From NCBI GenBank assembly GCA_963921195.1, contig OY992539.1, forward strand, positions 155,714,162 through 155,778,161: DNA of 64,000 bases, given 5' to 3'. This DNA is from Pegoplata infirma (Eukaryota; Arthropoda; Insecta; Diptera; Anthomyiidae). The notes under the pieces were generated by a model. It was not told the DNA's origin. It did no database searches and saw nothing but the letters and a program-made list of their open reading frames with translations. This document shows, in pieces, positions 32,465-44,110 of the stretch (the first letter of the stretch is position 1; each line of letters starts with the position of its first letter). Both the position numbers and the translations under genes were made by a program.

Positions 32465-32925
32465 TTTAACATGACTTTAACATTTTGAATTTTTTCTAAG
32501 TTTTTTTCAAGAACAACTTATTTTTATTATTTTAATTTTTCAACTTTTTATTAAAAACTAAAAAAAACATCCGATTATAAAATTGTATAAATTTAAATAT
32601 AATTGGATATAATTTTATATCATTGGATTAGACCAAAACTCGTTCAAAGTCGATATAAAGTTATATAAACTGATATTATTATATAATATAAGATCAAATC
32701 TTATAAAACCATTTTTCGTATAAGATTATATCAAAATAGACACGAACCTATATTAAATTATATATTGTGTCAGATCATTTTTTTTACTTGGGAATTCTTA
32801 AACATTATAAACAGTTATATGTATAATTAATGAATATAATTTTAATATTTTAATTTCGTTTGTTGTTGAAATGTGTACATGTTTATCAGCTGATAATGCA
32901 AATGTCAAAATAAAAACATAAAAAC

Positions 32926-35597
32926 TAGAGCCTACGGTCAGGACCGGTTACCCGGGTAGACCGAAAACCGGTCTACCCGGGTAGACCGGTCTTTTTATTA
33001 ATATTTTTTTTTTCAAAAATTTCTCATTTCCACCATTTTTAAGAACAAATAAAGAGTCAAACTAAAATATAATGTAGAGAAAATGAATTTTTTACAAAAC
33101 TTAAGAACAATTTGTTTTTTTTTCATTAAAAATTAAAAATGCCGATATCTCAAAAACTAAGCACGATAGAGGAAAACGGAGAAAATTTTCAGAAGAAAGA
33201 CAACAAAGAAAAATATGGAACAGCCTTCCTCTATCCATATGTGGACTCAATAAGTCCGAAATTTTTAATTAAAAATTCGCATTCCGGAAAATTTTAAAAA
33301 GCCAATATCTCGGTAAGTATTGTCCACACGATAAAAACACCAATGGCATTTACTTGAAGATCTTGACCACTGAATATCCGAAAGCCCTGAGATCAAAAGT
33401 TTTTTAGTTATTTGATTTTAAGTTTTTTTAGGACCACAAAAACCATTTTTTATGAGTTTAAATGCCGATTTCTCAAATTTTTTGTTCTACGACCGGCACT
33501 TTTTTGTGGTTGCCTCAAATGACTCCATATGAAATAGGGATATTCTTGACATAATTGCCGATCTACCCACAGCTTTTTGTGCCGGTCGTAGAAAAAAAAA
33601 TTTGAGAAATCGGATGTTAAACTCGTAAAGTCTTGTTTTTTCCATGTATTTTCATGAAATTGGGACGGTCTTTTTCGGTCTTTAGGACGGCACTTTTTTG
33701 TGGTTGCTTCAAATGACTCCATATGGAATAGGGATACTCTAGACATAATTGCCGATCTACCCACAGCTTTTTGTGCCGGTCGTAGAACAAAAATTTTGAG
33801 AAATCGGCTGTTAAACTCGTAGTCTTGTGTTTTCCATGTATTTACATGAAATTGGGACGGTCTTTTTCGGTCTTTAGGACGGCACTTTTTGTGGTTGCCT
33901 CAAATGACTCCATATGGAATAAGAATACTCTAGACATAATTGCCGATCTACCCACAGCTTTTTGTGCCGGTCGTAGAACAAAAATTTTGAGAAATCGGCT
34001 GTTAAACTCGTAAAGTCTTGTGTTTTCCATGTATTTACATGAAATTGGGACGGTCTTTTTCGGTCTTTAGGACGGCACTTTTTTGTGGTTGCTTCAGATG
34101 ACTCCATATGGAATAGGGATACTCTAGACATAATTGTCGATCTATTTACAGCTTTTAGTCCCGGTTGTAGAACAAAAATTTTGAGAAATCGGCTGTTAAA
34201 CTCGTAAAGTCTTGTTTTTTCCATGTATTTACATGAAATTGGCACGGACTTTTTCGGTCTTTAGGACGGCACTTTTTTATGGTTGCTTCAAATGACTCCA
34301 TATGGAACAGGGATACTCTAGACATAATTATCGATCTATTCACAGCTTTTTGTCCCGGCCGTAGAACAAAAATTTTGAGAAATCGGCTGTTAAACTCGTA
34401 GTCTTGTTTTTTCCATGTATTTACCTGAAATTGGGACGGTCTTTTTCGGTCTTTAGGAACGGCACTTTTTTGTGGTTGCTTCAAATGACTCCATATGGAA
34501 CAGGGATACTCTAGACATAATTGTCGATCTATTTACAGCTTTTTGTCCCGGTCGTAGAACAAAAATTTTGAGAAATCGGCTGTTAAACTCGCAGTCTTGT
34601 TTTTTCCATGTATTTACATGAAATTGGGACGGTCTTTTCCGGTCTTTAGGACGGCACTTTTTTGTGGTTGCTTCAAAAGACTCCATATGGAACAGGGATA
34701 CTCTAGACATAATTATCGATCTATTCACAGCTTTTTGTCCCAGTCGTAGAACAAACATTTTGAGAAATGGGCTGTTAAACGCGTAAAGTCTTGTTTTTTC
34801 CATGTATTTACATGAAATTGGGACGGTCTTTTCCGGTCTTTAGGACGGCACTTTTTTGTGGTTGCTTCAAATGACTCCATATGGAACAGGGATACTCTAG
34901 ACAAAATTGTCGATCTATTCACAGCTTTTTGTCCCGGTCGTAGAACAACAATTTTGAGAAATCGGCATTTAAACTCATAAAAAATGGGTTTTGGGGTCCT
35001 AAAAAATTTAAAATCAAATAACTCAAAAACTTTTGATCTCAGGGCTTTCGGATATTAAGTGGTCAAGTTCTTCAAGTAAAGAGCAACAAAAATGCCATTG
35101 GACTTTTTATCGTGTGGGCAATACTTACCAAGATATTGGCTTTTTAAAATTTTCCGGAATGCGAATTTTTAGTTCAAAATTTCGGACCTATTGAGTCCAC
35201 ACATGGATAGAGGAAGGCTGTTCCATATTTTTCTTTGTTGTCTTCCTTTTGAACATTTTATCCGTTTTGCTCTATCTTGCTTAGTTTTTGAGATATCAGC
35301 ATTTTTCATTTTTAATGAAAAAAAAAATGGAGAAATTTTCTAATTTTTGGTTAAGATAACACTAAACTAATTTAATATTTCATTTTCGTCCCTTGATTGA
35401 TTGTAAAAGTTGTTCTTAATAAAAATTCAATATAAAAAAAAATTGAAAACCGGTCTACCCGGGTAGACCGGTCGACCGACAGTCCGGTTAACCGGGTAGA
35501 CCGGGTTACCCGGGTAGACCGGTCTACCCGGGTAGACCGATGAACAAAAAGACCGGTCTACCCATGTAGACCGAAACCCGGGTAATGGGGGGCTCTA
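32926..35597. mobile_element. 2.7-kb hAT-type foldback, word GGTCTACCCGGGTAGACC
   Basis: Ends TAGAGCC and the complement GGCTCTA. The 8-bp TSD ATAAAAAC lies at 32918-32925 and 35598-35605. Both ends hold GGTCTACCCGGGTAGACCGG words (32940-32995 and 35448-35575). Inside are inverted arms of about 400 bp (33040-33480 matches 34930-35330 in reverse complement, for example GGAACAGCCTTCCTC). A 193-bp tandem array is in the centre. No transposase is seen. Confidence 0.92.
33440..34980. repeat. 193-bp tandem array (8 units)
   Basis: The landmark GACTCCATATG occurs at 33521, 33715, 33906, 34100, 34294, 34487, 34679 and 34873, spacing 191-194 bp. Each unit also has GGGACGGTCTTTTTCGGTC, ATACTCTAGACATAATTG and GAGAAATCGGCTGTTAAAC. 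Stacked minus-strand open frames of 60-120 codons (33450-34922) repeat the same peptide, and one plus-strand frame exists; all are by-products of an array with few stops. Confidence 0.94.
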
Positions 35598-35605
35598 ATA
35601 AAAAC

Positions 35606-36240
35606 CAAAATAAAACGAGTGAAACTACGTGTGAACACTTTTTTTAAATTAAAACAAATGTCGCTTAAAACAGTTTTTAGCTGCTCGTGAGAACAGGGTA
35701 TTAGATCCGCAGGTTTTGCGAATCCTGTTTCAAATTTTGTGTAATTTACCAGTACAATTGTAGAGTTTTTTCTCAAAATAAATAAAACTTTTCCTATTAC
35801 AAAACCAATTTCAAGAACTTTAAAAAGAATGCTAAAACTTTAAAATTTTCTTTCCAAAAACAACCCCTTTGATTCTGAGGTAAAACTTTAAGTTAACAAA
35901 AAAAAAATCATACAGGGAGCCCGTTTTCTTATAAAGAAACCTGCGTGTTCGAAATATATTTTTTTTTAACCAAGTGAGATCAAAAACTTTATTTTATTTT
36001 GGATCTTTACTACAGCAAAATTCTTTAAATATGTTGATAAACCCTTACCTTTTATAAGAACTCTTAAGTATTTTATAGAATCCGAGAGATTTTCTATAAA
36101 AAATGTTAAGTATAAAGTTTTTTAAACATTTTAGAAGATCTCGAAGTTTTTCCAAAGATGTAGGGTAAATGCTTAAGTTTTTTCTAAAGATGTATAGCAA
36201 ATGCTTAAGTTTTGTTTTTGAAGATATTGACGATATTATA
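35606..36240. other. AT-rich stretch, no recognised gene
   Basis: No boundary, coding region or RNA could be supported. A minus-strand frame at 35558-35776 overlaps the hAT terminus and is rejected. Confidence 0.55.
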
Positions 36241-36339
36241 CCATATTCGCATTCATTTAAACTACATAGTCAACGTCAAATTTAAACAGTTTTATTTTGA
36301 CAGATAAATTGTATAGGAAAAACGAAAAATTTATCTACA

Positions 36340-37045
36340 CCATTTCCAATTTTAATTCAGAAAGTACAAATTATATTTCAAAAATTTCCAATTATATTTC
36401 AGAAATTTCCAATTATATTTCAAAAATTTCCAATTATTTTTCAGAAATTTCCATTTATATTTCAAAAATTTTCAATTATAATTCAAAAATTTCTAAATAT
36501 AATTCAAAAATTTCCAATTATAATTCATAAATTTCCATTTATAATTCAAAAAATTCCAATTATATTTAAAAAATTTCCATTTATATTTCAGAGATTTCCA
36601 TTTATATTTCAAAACTTTCCATTTATATTTGAGAAATTTCCATTTATATTTCAGAATTTTCCATTTATGTTTCAGAAATTTCCATTTATAATTCAGAAAT
36701 TTCCAATTGTATTTCAGAAATTTCCATTTTTATTTCAAAATTTTCTAAATGCTTTTCAGAAAATTCCAATATTTCAAAAAATTCCATTTGTATTTAATAA
36801 ATTTCCAATTGTATTTCAGAAATTACCATTTGTATTTCAAAATTTTCCAAATGCTTTTCAGAAAATTCCATTTGTATTTCAAAATTTTCCATTTCTATTT
36901 CAAAAATTTCCAAATGCTTTTCAGAAAATTTTATTTGTATTTCAAAAATTTCCAATTATATTTCAAAATTTTCCATTTATATTTAAGAAAATACAAATTG
37001 TATTTCAAAAACTTTCTAATTCAATTAAGGAAATTGTTAGTGTAG
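36340..37045 (+). repeat. ~21-bp tandem array, left arm
   Basis: About 33 units of TTTCAGAAATTTCCATTTATA type. A higher-order variant (AAATGCTTTTCAGAAAATTCC) recurs every 120-150 bp. Low-complexity open frames of 60-130 codons (36297-36530 and 36667-37068) simply translate the array. Confidence 0.92.
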
Positions 37046-38280
37046 TTTTTATGATACAAATATTATAGAGACTATCAGACTATCAGGAAACCTATACACC
37101 ATCAATTATTGTCAAAAGAAAGTGGTAAATATTTTTCTTAACTTACAAGAAATACTGAATGAAAATGCATCTACAATAGTACATATGTCCATAAACGTAT
37201 CTTATAAACAAGGACGGGAAAACTTTTTATTTTATGTTTTCATCAAAAATATTTATCGTAGAAGTTTAATAAAATTTAAATTTTTGAAATAAAAAAAGAA
37301 ATAAAAATAAATATCTTTCTCAAAATATTTATCATAATAAAAATTAAAAACAAAACCAAACAAAAACTTTTTTATAAAAAAGAAAAATATAAAAATATCG
37401 AAAAATAAAAAGTTTTTTATTATTTAAATTTGTTTTAGTATTTTTTTTGTTTCAATAATTGTCATTTCAAAAATAAATTCAAAATACACAATTGTTAACA
37501 ACAATAAATAAAAATCTGCACAACAAATTTGATAAAAAGGGATGTTTTCAGCGAAGAAAATAATCTGGAATGATGCAAACAACATCCGAAACAAATGCAA
37601 ATTGAAAATTAAACCATATTTTTTAAAATAGACTCTGTTTAATCACACCAAAATTGATCCGATGCTAGTTGTTTATCTTCAAGAATTTGAATCAACGTGG
37701 GGTTGAACATCTCGAAATCTAATTTCGGGATAAACATCTGATTTAAGAATAAATCTTAGCCTTTTCTGAAGAATTTGAGCCTTTTCTGAAGAGAAATTCA
37801 ACAAGCTGAATTATATAAAAATTGTATCAAAATCTCAGATTTTCTAAGGAATAAATATGTCAGAATATAAATTTTTTATTAAAGTCTACAGATTTTGTGT
37901 TATGAGATAATCGTTGATATTTTCTTAGCATCTGAGAAATTTTAAATAGGAAAAATGCAACTTGTTAAATATCAGAATATTAACATTTTTCTGGTTAAAA
38001 ATATCTCAGAATCCAAAACTTTTTCTAACGGAAGAAAAAAATTTTCAGGAAATGAGACTTGTTCTCATCAAAAATGGAAGAATGTCTCATAATCTGCGAC
38101 ATTCTCTATAAGAAAATCTTATTTTATGATGTTTTCCTAAGAAATAAATATAGAATCTTGAAATAAATTTTTCACATAAAAATTAACAGCATAGAAAGGG
38201 TTAAAACTCTGCCGTATTTAAAAGATGTTCTAAGTACCGTTTCAACGGTATGCTGCTCTAATTAATCGGATTAAAAATTA
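37046..38280. other. Unique centre of the FB-like element, left
   Basis: About 1.2 kb of AT-rich DNA without a credible reading frame. Degenerate TCTGAGA/TCTCAGA words (37830-38100) recall the 35-bp minisatellite at 29890. Confidence 0.5.
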
Positions 38281-38284
38281 CAAA

Positions 38285-38640
38285 TGGAATTTTTTGAAAA
38301 GCATTTGGAAAATTTTGAAATACAAATGGAAATTTTTGAAATACAATTGGAAAATTTTGAAATATAATTGGAAATTTTTGAAATATAAATGGAATTTTCT
38401 GAAAAGCATTTGGAAAATTTTGAAATACAAATGGAAATTTTTGAAATACAAATGGAATTTTCTGAAAAGCATTTAGAAAGTTTTGAAATACAAATGGAAA
38501 TTTCTGAATTACAATTGGAAATTTCTGAAGTATAAATGGAAATTTCTGAAATATAAATAAAAAATTCTGAAATATAAATGGAAATTTCTCAAATATAAAT
38601 GGAAAGTTTTAAAATATAAATGAAAATTTCTGAAATATAA
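38285..38640 (-). repeat. ~21-bp array, duplicated block copy 1
   Basis: This 356-bp stretch is repeated almost base for base at 39701-40056 (constant offset 1416), including irregularities such as GAAAAGCATTTAGAAAG. The match stops sharply at 38640/40056. It is a recent segmental duplication or gene-conversion tract within the FB-like element. Confidence 0.9.
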
Positions 38641-38767
38641 AAAATTATCTATTTCCATCAGAAGTAATTTGAGTAAACAATATTATTTCAAACTTTTACA
38701 AAAAAACTTTTTATTTTGGGTTTTATTTTTTATTTTTTTTTTGTTTTTGATAAATATCATTTTAATT

Positions 38768-39142
38768 CAGGGTTGGCAACCGATACCCACCTGGAATAAC
38801 GGTATTTGGCTACTGTACCGCAACCAATAAAGATATGGACATTTTCAAAAGCGATTATGAAAGCTGAGGAAATTTCTAGTATTTTAAATGTGTCACTTCG
38901 TGTTTTTACCGGTTCGTTTTCAAAATTTAGGTCAATACCTTTATAAAACCGTTTGAAACGGTATTATAACGGTATTGGCCTATATAACTAAAACGAAACG
39001 GTAGAAACTCGAAGTGACACATTTAAAATACTAGAAATTTCATCAGCTTTCATAATCGCTTTTGAAAATGTCCATATCATTATTGGTTGCGGTACAGTAG
39101 CCAAATACCGTTATTCTAGGTGGATATCGGTTGCCAACCCTG
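38768..39142. mobile_element. 375-bp hAT-type foldback MITE
   Basis: Ends CAGGGTTGGCAACCGATAC and, from the right, CAGGGTTGGCAACCGATAT. The 8-bp TSD TTTTAATT lies at 38760-38767 and 39143-39150. Arms of about 150 bp pair nearly perfectly (for example ACGGTATTTGGCTACTGTAC), with a short centre rich in ACCGTTT and AACGGT. Confidence 0.94.
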
Positions 39143-39544
39143 TTTTAATTTTTGTTGGAAAAAGTTTCTTTTGGTATTTTTTTGTTATATTTTTTTAGAA
39201 AGAAAAATATATTTCCAACTTTCGATGAATATAAAAAAATTATTACAGAAAAATACTTTATATTGAACACAATAAAAAATTATAATTTTGATGAAAATTT
39301 TAAATTTTGTGTTTTCGGTTTTTAAAATCCGGTGTCTGCTTATAAATGAAGTAACCCTTATAAACCGATTTGCCTGAAACTTAAAATATATCTAAAAGAG
39401 ACAATTATAAGGTTGGGGTGCATCAGCTTTCCTGCCATATCAGTGTTAAAAAATGTTGTTGTCCCCTTATGAAACAATGTTGATCTTCGGGAAAATTTCG
39501 ATAGCACACGAACTAAAAGGAAAAATTGACACATTTTTATGATG

Positions 39545-40080
39545 AAAATGTTTAACGAACATTTTGAAATACAATTTGCATTTCTTGAATATAAATGGAA
39601 AATTTTGAAATATAAATAGAAATTTTTGAAATACAATTGGAATTTTCTGAAAAGCATTTGGAAAATTTTGAAATACAAATGGAAATTTTTGAAATACAAA
39701 TGGAATTTTTTGAAAAGCATTTGGAAAATTTTGAAATACAAATGGAAATTTTTGAAATACAATTGGAAAATTTTTAAATATAATTGGAAATTTTTGAAAT
39801 ATAAATGTAATTTTCTGAAAAGCATTTGGAAAATTTTGAAATACAAATGGAAATTTTTGAAATACAAATGGAATTTTCTGAAAAGCATTTAGAAAGTTTT
39901 GAAATACAAATGGAAATTTCTGAATTACAATTGGAAATTTCTGAAGTATAAATGGAAATTTCTGAAATATAAATAAAAAATTCTGAAATATAAATGGAAA
40001 TTTCTCAAATATAAATGGAAAGTTTTAAAATATAAATGAAAATTTCTGAAATATAAATGGAAATTTTTGAAATATAATTG
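39545..40080 (-). repeat. ~21-bp array, duplicated block copy 2
   Basis: The same unit family as 38285-38640 and the partner copy of it (39701-40056), extended on both sides. Low-complexity frames on both strands (39358-39892) are array translations. Confidence 0.9.
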
Positions 40081-40084
40081 TCTA

Positions 40085-40970
40085 TGCTTAAACCCGAAAA
40101 AATCGAAGTGTATAATAATCCATAAGAAGTCCTTAAAACGAATTATTAATGCTGATATTCTAATTAATAATGAAAAAAATAGAAATTGTCACTAAAGTAA
40201 AGAATTTGGGTGTTACACTTAACAACACGCTCAGCTGGGATAATCAAGTAAATATTGTAACAGGGAAAACATACTCAATGCTTCGCACTCTGTGGGCAAT
40301 ACACTATTGTACTCCAGTAAAAATAAGAATGCTAATTGCTAAGACTTATTTGATGACTGTAATTCTCTATGGATGCGAAGTTTATGCCAATTGTGACTCC
40401 AGTAGTAAAAATAAATTAAATACTCTATATAATAACATCGTTAGGTACGTTTTTGGTCTTCGCAATCTTGATAGAATATCAACCCATAGTAAGAAGTTTT
40501 ACAACGTAACGTTTGATAATCTAACCAATATCAGAATACTTACACTTTTTCACAAGATCATTTATACAAGGGTGCCGTCATATTTATATAATAGGATAAC
40601 TTTTGCAAGGTCAATAGGGGTAATAAGGTCATTCTCATTGCCCACAGAAGCAAAATTACAGAATGGCAATTTTACCATAATGCCATCTATCAATGGAACA
40701 GACATTCGAATAAAACACAAAGAAACAGCAACGTAAATACGTTTAAAACTGAAATAACAAATAATTTTAAACTACTAATTAACATAACTACACAACAACT
40801 ACAAATTTAATGTTATGAATGTATGTTATTTTTTGTATCGTATAAATATTACTAATTTTACACTATTGTTAAATTAAATTTTTAATAATTTTGTACTTTT
40901 TTTTTAAATTATTTTAATTTTTTTTTTATTATAACATCTCTTAGTTCCATACTATAATTAAAAGATGTAT
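40085..40970 (+). pseudogene. LINE ORF2 fragment (RT C-terminal region), frameshifted
   Basis: An upstream frame (40088-40170) reads LNPKKSKCIIIHKKS, typical of the RT region before motif E. A run of A at 40170-40176 shifts the frame, and the next frame (40170-40736, about 188 codons) gives VKNLGVTLNNTLSWDNQVN and LYGCEVYANC, conserved blocks after the catalytic core in jockey/CR1-like LINEs. A 3' UTR runs to about 40970. The family differs from the LINE at 5387 (no C-terminal zinc motif). It interrupts the FB-like arm and is non-functional. Confidence 0.85.
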
Positions 40971-40974
40971 AAAT

Positions 40975-41255
40975 ATAAATATAAATTGGAATTTTTTTAA
41001 TTATAAATGGAAATTTATGAATTATAAATGGAAATTTATGAATTATAATTGGAAATTTTTGAATTATATTTAGAAATTTTTGAATTATAATTGGAAATTT
41101 TTGAAATATAAATGGAAATTTCTGAAATATAATTGGAAATTTTTTAAATATAATTGGAAATTTTTGAAATATAATTGGAAATTTCTGAAATATAATTGGA
41201 AATTTTTGAAATATAATTTGTATTTTCTGAATTAAAATTGGAAATGGTGTAGTTT
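40975..41255 (-). repeat. ~21-bp tandem array, right arm end
   Basis: Units of GGAAATTTTTGAAATATAATT type form the reverse complement of the left arm. The minus-strand frame 40909-41325 is an array translation. Confidence 0.9.
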
Positions 41256-41384
41256 TAATGAATGCGAGTATGGATTTAATTAGTTTAAAATGTTTAAGAA
41301 CCAACAACAAATGGAAAAACATCAAAAAATTTTAAATCATGTATGTTAAAATCTTGTTGGCTTGTAAAAATGAATGGTGGTTTG

Positions 41385-41640
41385 TCTTACATTGCACCCC
41401 TCTAGGAGCGACTCCTAGGCAATTGTTATGGCAAAAAGGTGGTGGTAAAGGGGTAAAAAAGCACACACAACGATTGCCTCAGGGTCAGTTCTGGAGAAGT
41501 TCAATGGAAGATTGACCCCCATTTATTTTTAGAACCTAAAATTTTTCCTAAAAGTTCTACTCCTTATCGTATTCCTGAAGGGAATTTTCCATACAAAATG
41601 ATATTTTTATAAAATTAACTCTCATCTCTCTCATTGTTTA
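41385..41640 (+). mobile_element. Degenerate piece of the GACCGACCCCC modular element
   Basis: GATTGACCCCCATTTATTTT at 41510 and ATACAAAATGATATTTTTAT match modules of the element at 47156-48181. Termini are missing. Confidence 0.45.
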
Positions 41641-41809
41641 GCCCCTCCCCCCAGAATTTGAATCGCTTAAATTTTTTGTTGTTAATTCAATGCATTTTTG
41701 CAAAAAAAAATATCTTTTTAAATAGAAACTTTAAGACTTGGTAACATATTTGTATGAGAATCTAATAGTTTTTCCCATTAAAAAATAGTTTTAATCCGAT
41801 TTTTTTTTT

Positions 41810-42378
41810 AAGAAAAAAGTGTTCAGATCTGATTGTTGTATAATAGTGAAATTTATTTGAATCTAATGTTTTTTTTTTTCAATTGTAACAACAAAATTGG
41901 CTGTATCAAGTTGGATCAGATATTGATCTAATTGTATTATTTTAGATACACAAATATAAAAAATGATACAACTATATCCGAATTTTGGTCACATCCAATT
42001 AAATGCAGTTGATCTCATTTTATATAAATAAATATACAGCTTTACCACAAGAAAATAAAATAAATTTAAAATGAGCTTTTAATTTTATTTCCATACAAAT
42101 TGTTTTTGTTTTTAAAATCGACTTTCAAAAAATGTATTGAAAATTTGAAATTTAAAATAAAACTTTTGTTAAAATAGACTTTTTGTTTTCTTGTGGTAAG
42201 GGCCATAGATTTATATAATTACATTAAGTCAGATATATTTATGTATAACCTCAGATAAGAACATGGAGCCGCAATAAATCTTAGATAAAATTAGATCTGA
42301 ACATATGAAAACTCATATATAATTTAATATGATTGTATCAAATTATATATCATTATATCAAAACTTTTTTACTAGGGA
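41810..42378. mobile_element. CCCGAGT-family fragment (right end)
   Basis: AT-rich sequence with TTAGATCTGA and TAGATAAAATTAGATC words ends at 42378 with TTTTTTACTAGGG, a variant of the family terminus. A 158-bp inverted-repeat insert lies within it. Confidence 0.5.
42042..42199. mobile_element. 158-bp MITE with TTACCACAAGAAAA ends
   Basis: Left TTACCACAAGAAAA and its complement TTTTCTTGTGGTAA bound an AT-rich interior. No TSD was seen. Confidence 0.6.
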
Positions 42379-43012
42379 ACTTCACAGAATTTATGTTGCA
42401 GAAAATTATTTAAACCCGAGTAAAAAAGAAATGATATAGTCATATACAATATTGTATAGGAATATAGATTTGTATATGTTTATATCTGACACTATATGTT
42501 TCTAGATAAAATTATGTATTGGAAAAAATATTTCAATAATTTCCAATATAGTGTCAGATAATGTTATATATTATTATATGTAGTCACATATATTATTATA
42601 TATGCCGTATATAAATATACAAGATTGGACAAATTAAATACAACAAATATATTCCCGAGTAAAAAAAATGATATGACACAATATATAATTTAATATGGGT
42701 TCGTGTCTATTTCGATATAATTTTATACGAAAAATGGTTTCATAAGATTTGATCGAATATTATCTAATAATATCAGTTTATATAACTTTATATCGACTTT
42801 GATACGAGTTTTGGTCTAATCCAATGATATAAAATTATATCCAATTATATTAAAATTTATGCAATATTATAAATCTGATGTTTTTTTTAGTTTTTAATAA
42901 AAATTTTAAAAATTAAAATAATAAAAATTAGTTGTTCTTCAAAAAAACTTAGAAAAATTTCAAAAAAAATGGAGACATGTTAAATTTTATATAAACCACT
43001 TAGAAAATATTC

Positions 43013-43526
43013 CAAGGTTGGTTACCGAAACGAATAACGGTAAGGGTAACGGTAACGGTATCTAATTTTTATTTATTTCGGTAAAGGAAACGGTAAGTGT
43101 TTTCAAATCGTTTCGGTAACGGTATGTACCGGTACCGAACCAACCAAACCGGTACGTACCGGTATTATTAATTTAGTTAAAAATTTGAAAAAAGATAGAA
43201 CTGAAAGCTAAAAATATTTTATAGACCCAAAAACCAGTATAGATTTGATATGATTATTATTTTTGTCATTTATTTTATGATAATTTGCAAATTATAAATT
43301 TAAAATTATGTTAGCAATTTGATTTTATTTTTTTGTTCGTTAAAATCCCTTAAAACAGGTAAAATTTTGAATACCGGTACAATACCGGTAACTTCTAATA
43401 ATTATAACGGTAACGGTAAGGGTAACGGTATTTAAAAAATATTTTTAGCGGTATCGGTAACGGTATTCTATTTGAAAGGGTTTTGAATCGGTAACGGTAT
43501 AATAAGGGTAACGGTAACCAACCATG
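43013..43526. mobile_element. 514-bp hAT-type element, word GGTAACGG
   Basis: Ends CAAGGTTGGTTACCG and, from the right, CATGGTTGGTTACCG. The 8-bp TSD AAATATTC lies at 43005-43012 and 43527-43534. Both subterminal regions are built of GGTAACGGTAACGG and ACCGGTACCG words. A minus-strand frame at 43395-43610 translates these words and is rejected. Confidence 0.94.
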
Positions 43527-43613
43527 AAATATTCTCATAAAAACTTTGTCCTTATAAAAACTTAGAAAAATTTTAAAAAATGGAGTCATATATAATTTTA
43601 TATAAAACACTTA

Positions 43614-43730
43614 GGTGGTTATTTATAAAACCTGAAATATATTTAAAGTAGGTTTATTTGACAGATATTGCAGGAATAATTGTCAAATAAACCTACAATA
43701 AGTCTGTTATAAGTATTATGAATAAGAGCC
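43614..43730. mobile_element. 117-bp MITE, TTA TSD
   Basis: Ends GGTGGTTATTTATAA and, from the right, GGCTCTTATTCATAA. TTA flanks both sides (43611-43613 and 43731-43733). The centre holds the inverted repeat TAGGTTTATTTGACA. Removing it rejoins the CCCGAGT unit ACACTTAGAAAATATT. Confidence 0.85.
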
Positions 43731-44110
43731 TTAGAAAATATTTGCGATAAAAAAATGTTCCTTGAAAAAACTTAGAAAAAATTTTAAAGATGGAGTCATA
43801 TAAAATTTTATATAAAACACTTATAAAATCCCGAGTAAAAAAAAAATGATATAGTCATATACAATGTTATATGGGAATATAGACCTGCATATGTTTATAT
43901 GTGACACTTTATGTTTCTAGATACAATTATATATTGGAAAAAACATTTCAATAATTTTTGATGTAGTTTCAGATAATGTTATATATTATTATATATGGTC
44001 ACATATATAATTATATATGCCGTATGTAAATATAAAAGATTGCCAAAATTTAATACAGCTCCACATATAAATATATATGGTACCATGCAAAATAATATAT
44101 TATTATATAA

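Larger units (their letters stand above)
24850..32792. mobile_element. Outer CCCGAGT element, host of a nested insertion stack
   Basis: An AT-rich element made of units of about 95 bp (TCTAAGTGTTTTATATAAAA...). It ends at 32792 with TTTTTTTTACTTGGG, a one-base variant of the family terminus ACTCGGG. Its sequence is interrupted by a second copy of the same family (25065-26070) and by the split LINE (26132-32464): AAATTTAACATGAC at 32466 continues the unit broken at 26131. The left terminus is lost. Confidence 0.75.
36241..41273. mobile_element. Foldback (FB)-like element, 5.0 kb, with ~21-bp repeats in its arms
   Basis: The left end CCATATTCGCATTCATTTAA is matched by the right end (41273 backwards, CCATACTCGCATTCATTAAA). 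Just inside, CTACACCATTTCCAATTTTA at 36335 is matched by its complement ending at 41252. The arms consist of tandem ~21-bp units (AAATTTCCATTTATATTTCA) running one way at 36340-37040 and in reverse at 38285-38640, 39545-40080 and 40980-41240. Drosophila FB elements have this design: long inverted repeats of short tandem units. No TSD was identified. A hAT and a LINE fragment are nested within. Confidence 0.72.
42415..44110. mobile_element. Cluster of CCCGAGT elements
   Basis: Three left termini (CCCGAGTAAAAA-type) occur at 42415, 42653 and 43830. The stretch 42653-43020 is the reverse complement of 25727-26070, including GGTTTCATAAGATTTGATCG. A hAT (43013-43526) and a TTA-flanked MITE (43614-43730) are inserted in it. 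TATA-rich palindromic words such as TATATATTATTATATATG fill the rest. It encodes no protein. Confidence 0.7.

Noticed and set aside
33450..34922. Stack of overlapping 60-123-codon minus-strand reading frames sharing a repeated peptide
   Set aside because: They track the 193-bp array unit by unit; the shared peptide is the repeat read in frame, with no known domain or start context.
36297..41325. Low-complexity Phe/Lys/Tyr/Asn-rich frames
   Set aside because: They translate the ~21-bp array on both strands and occur only where the array is.
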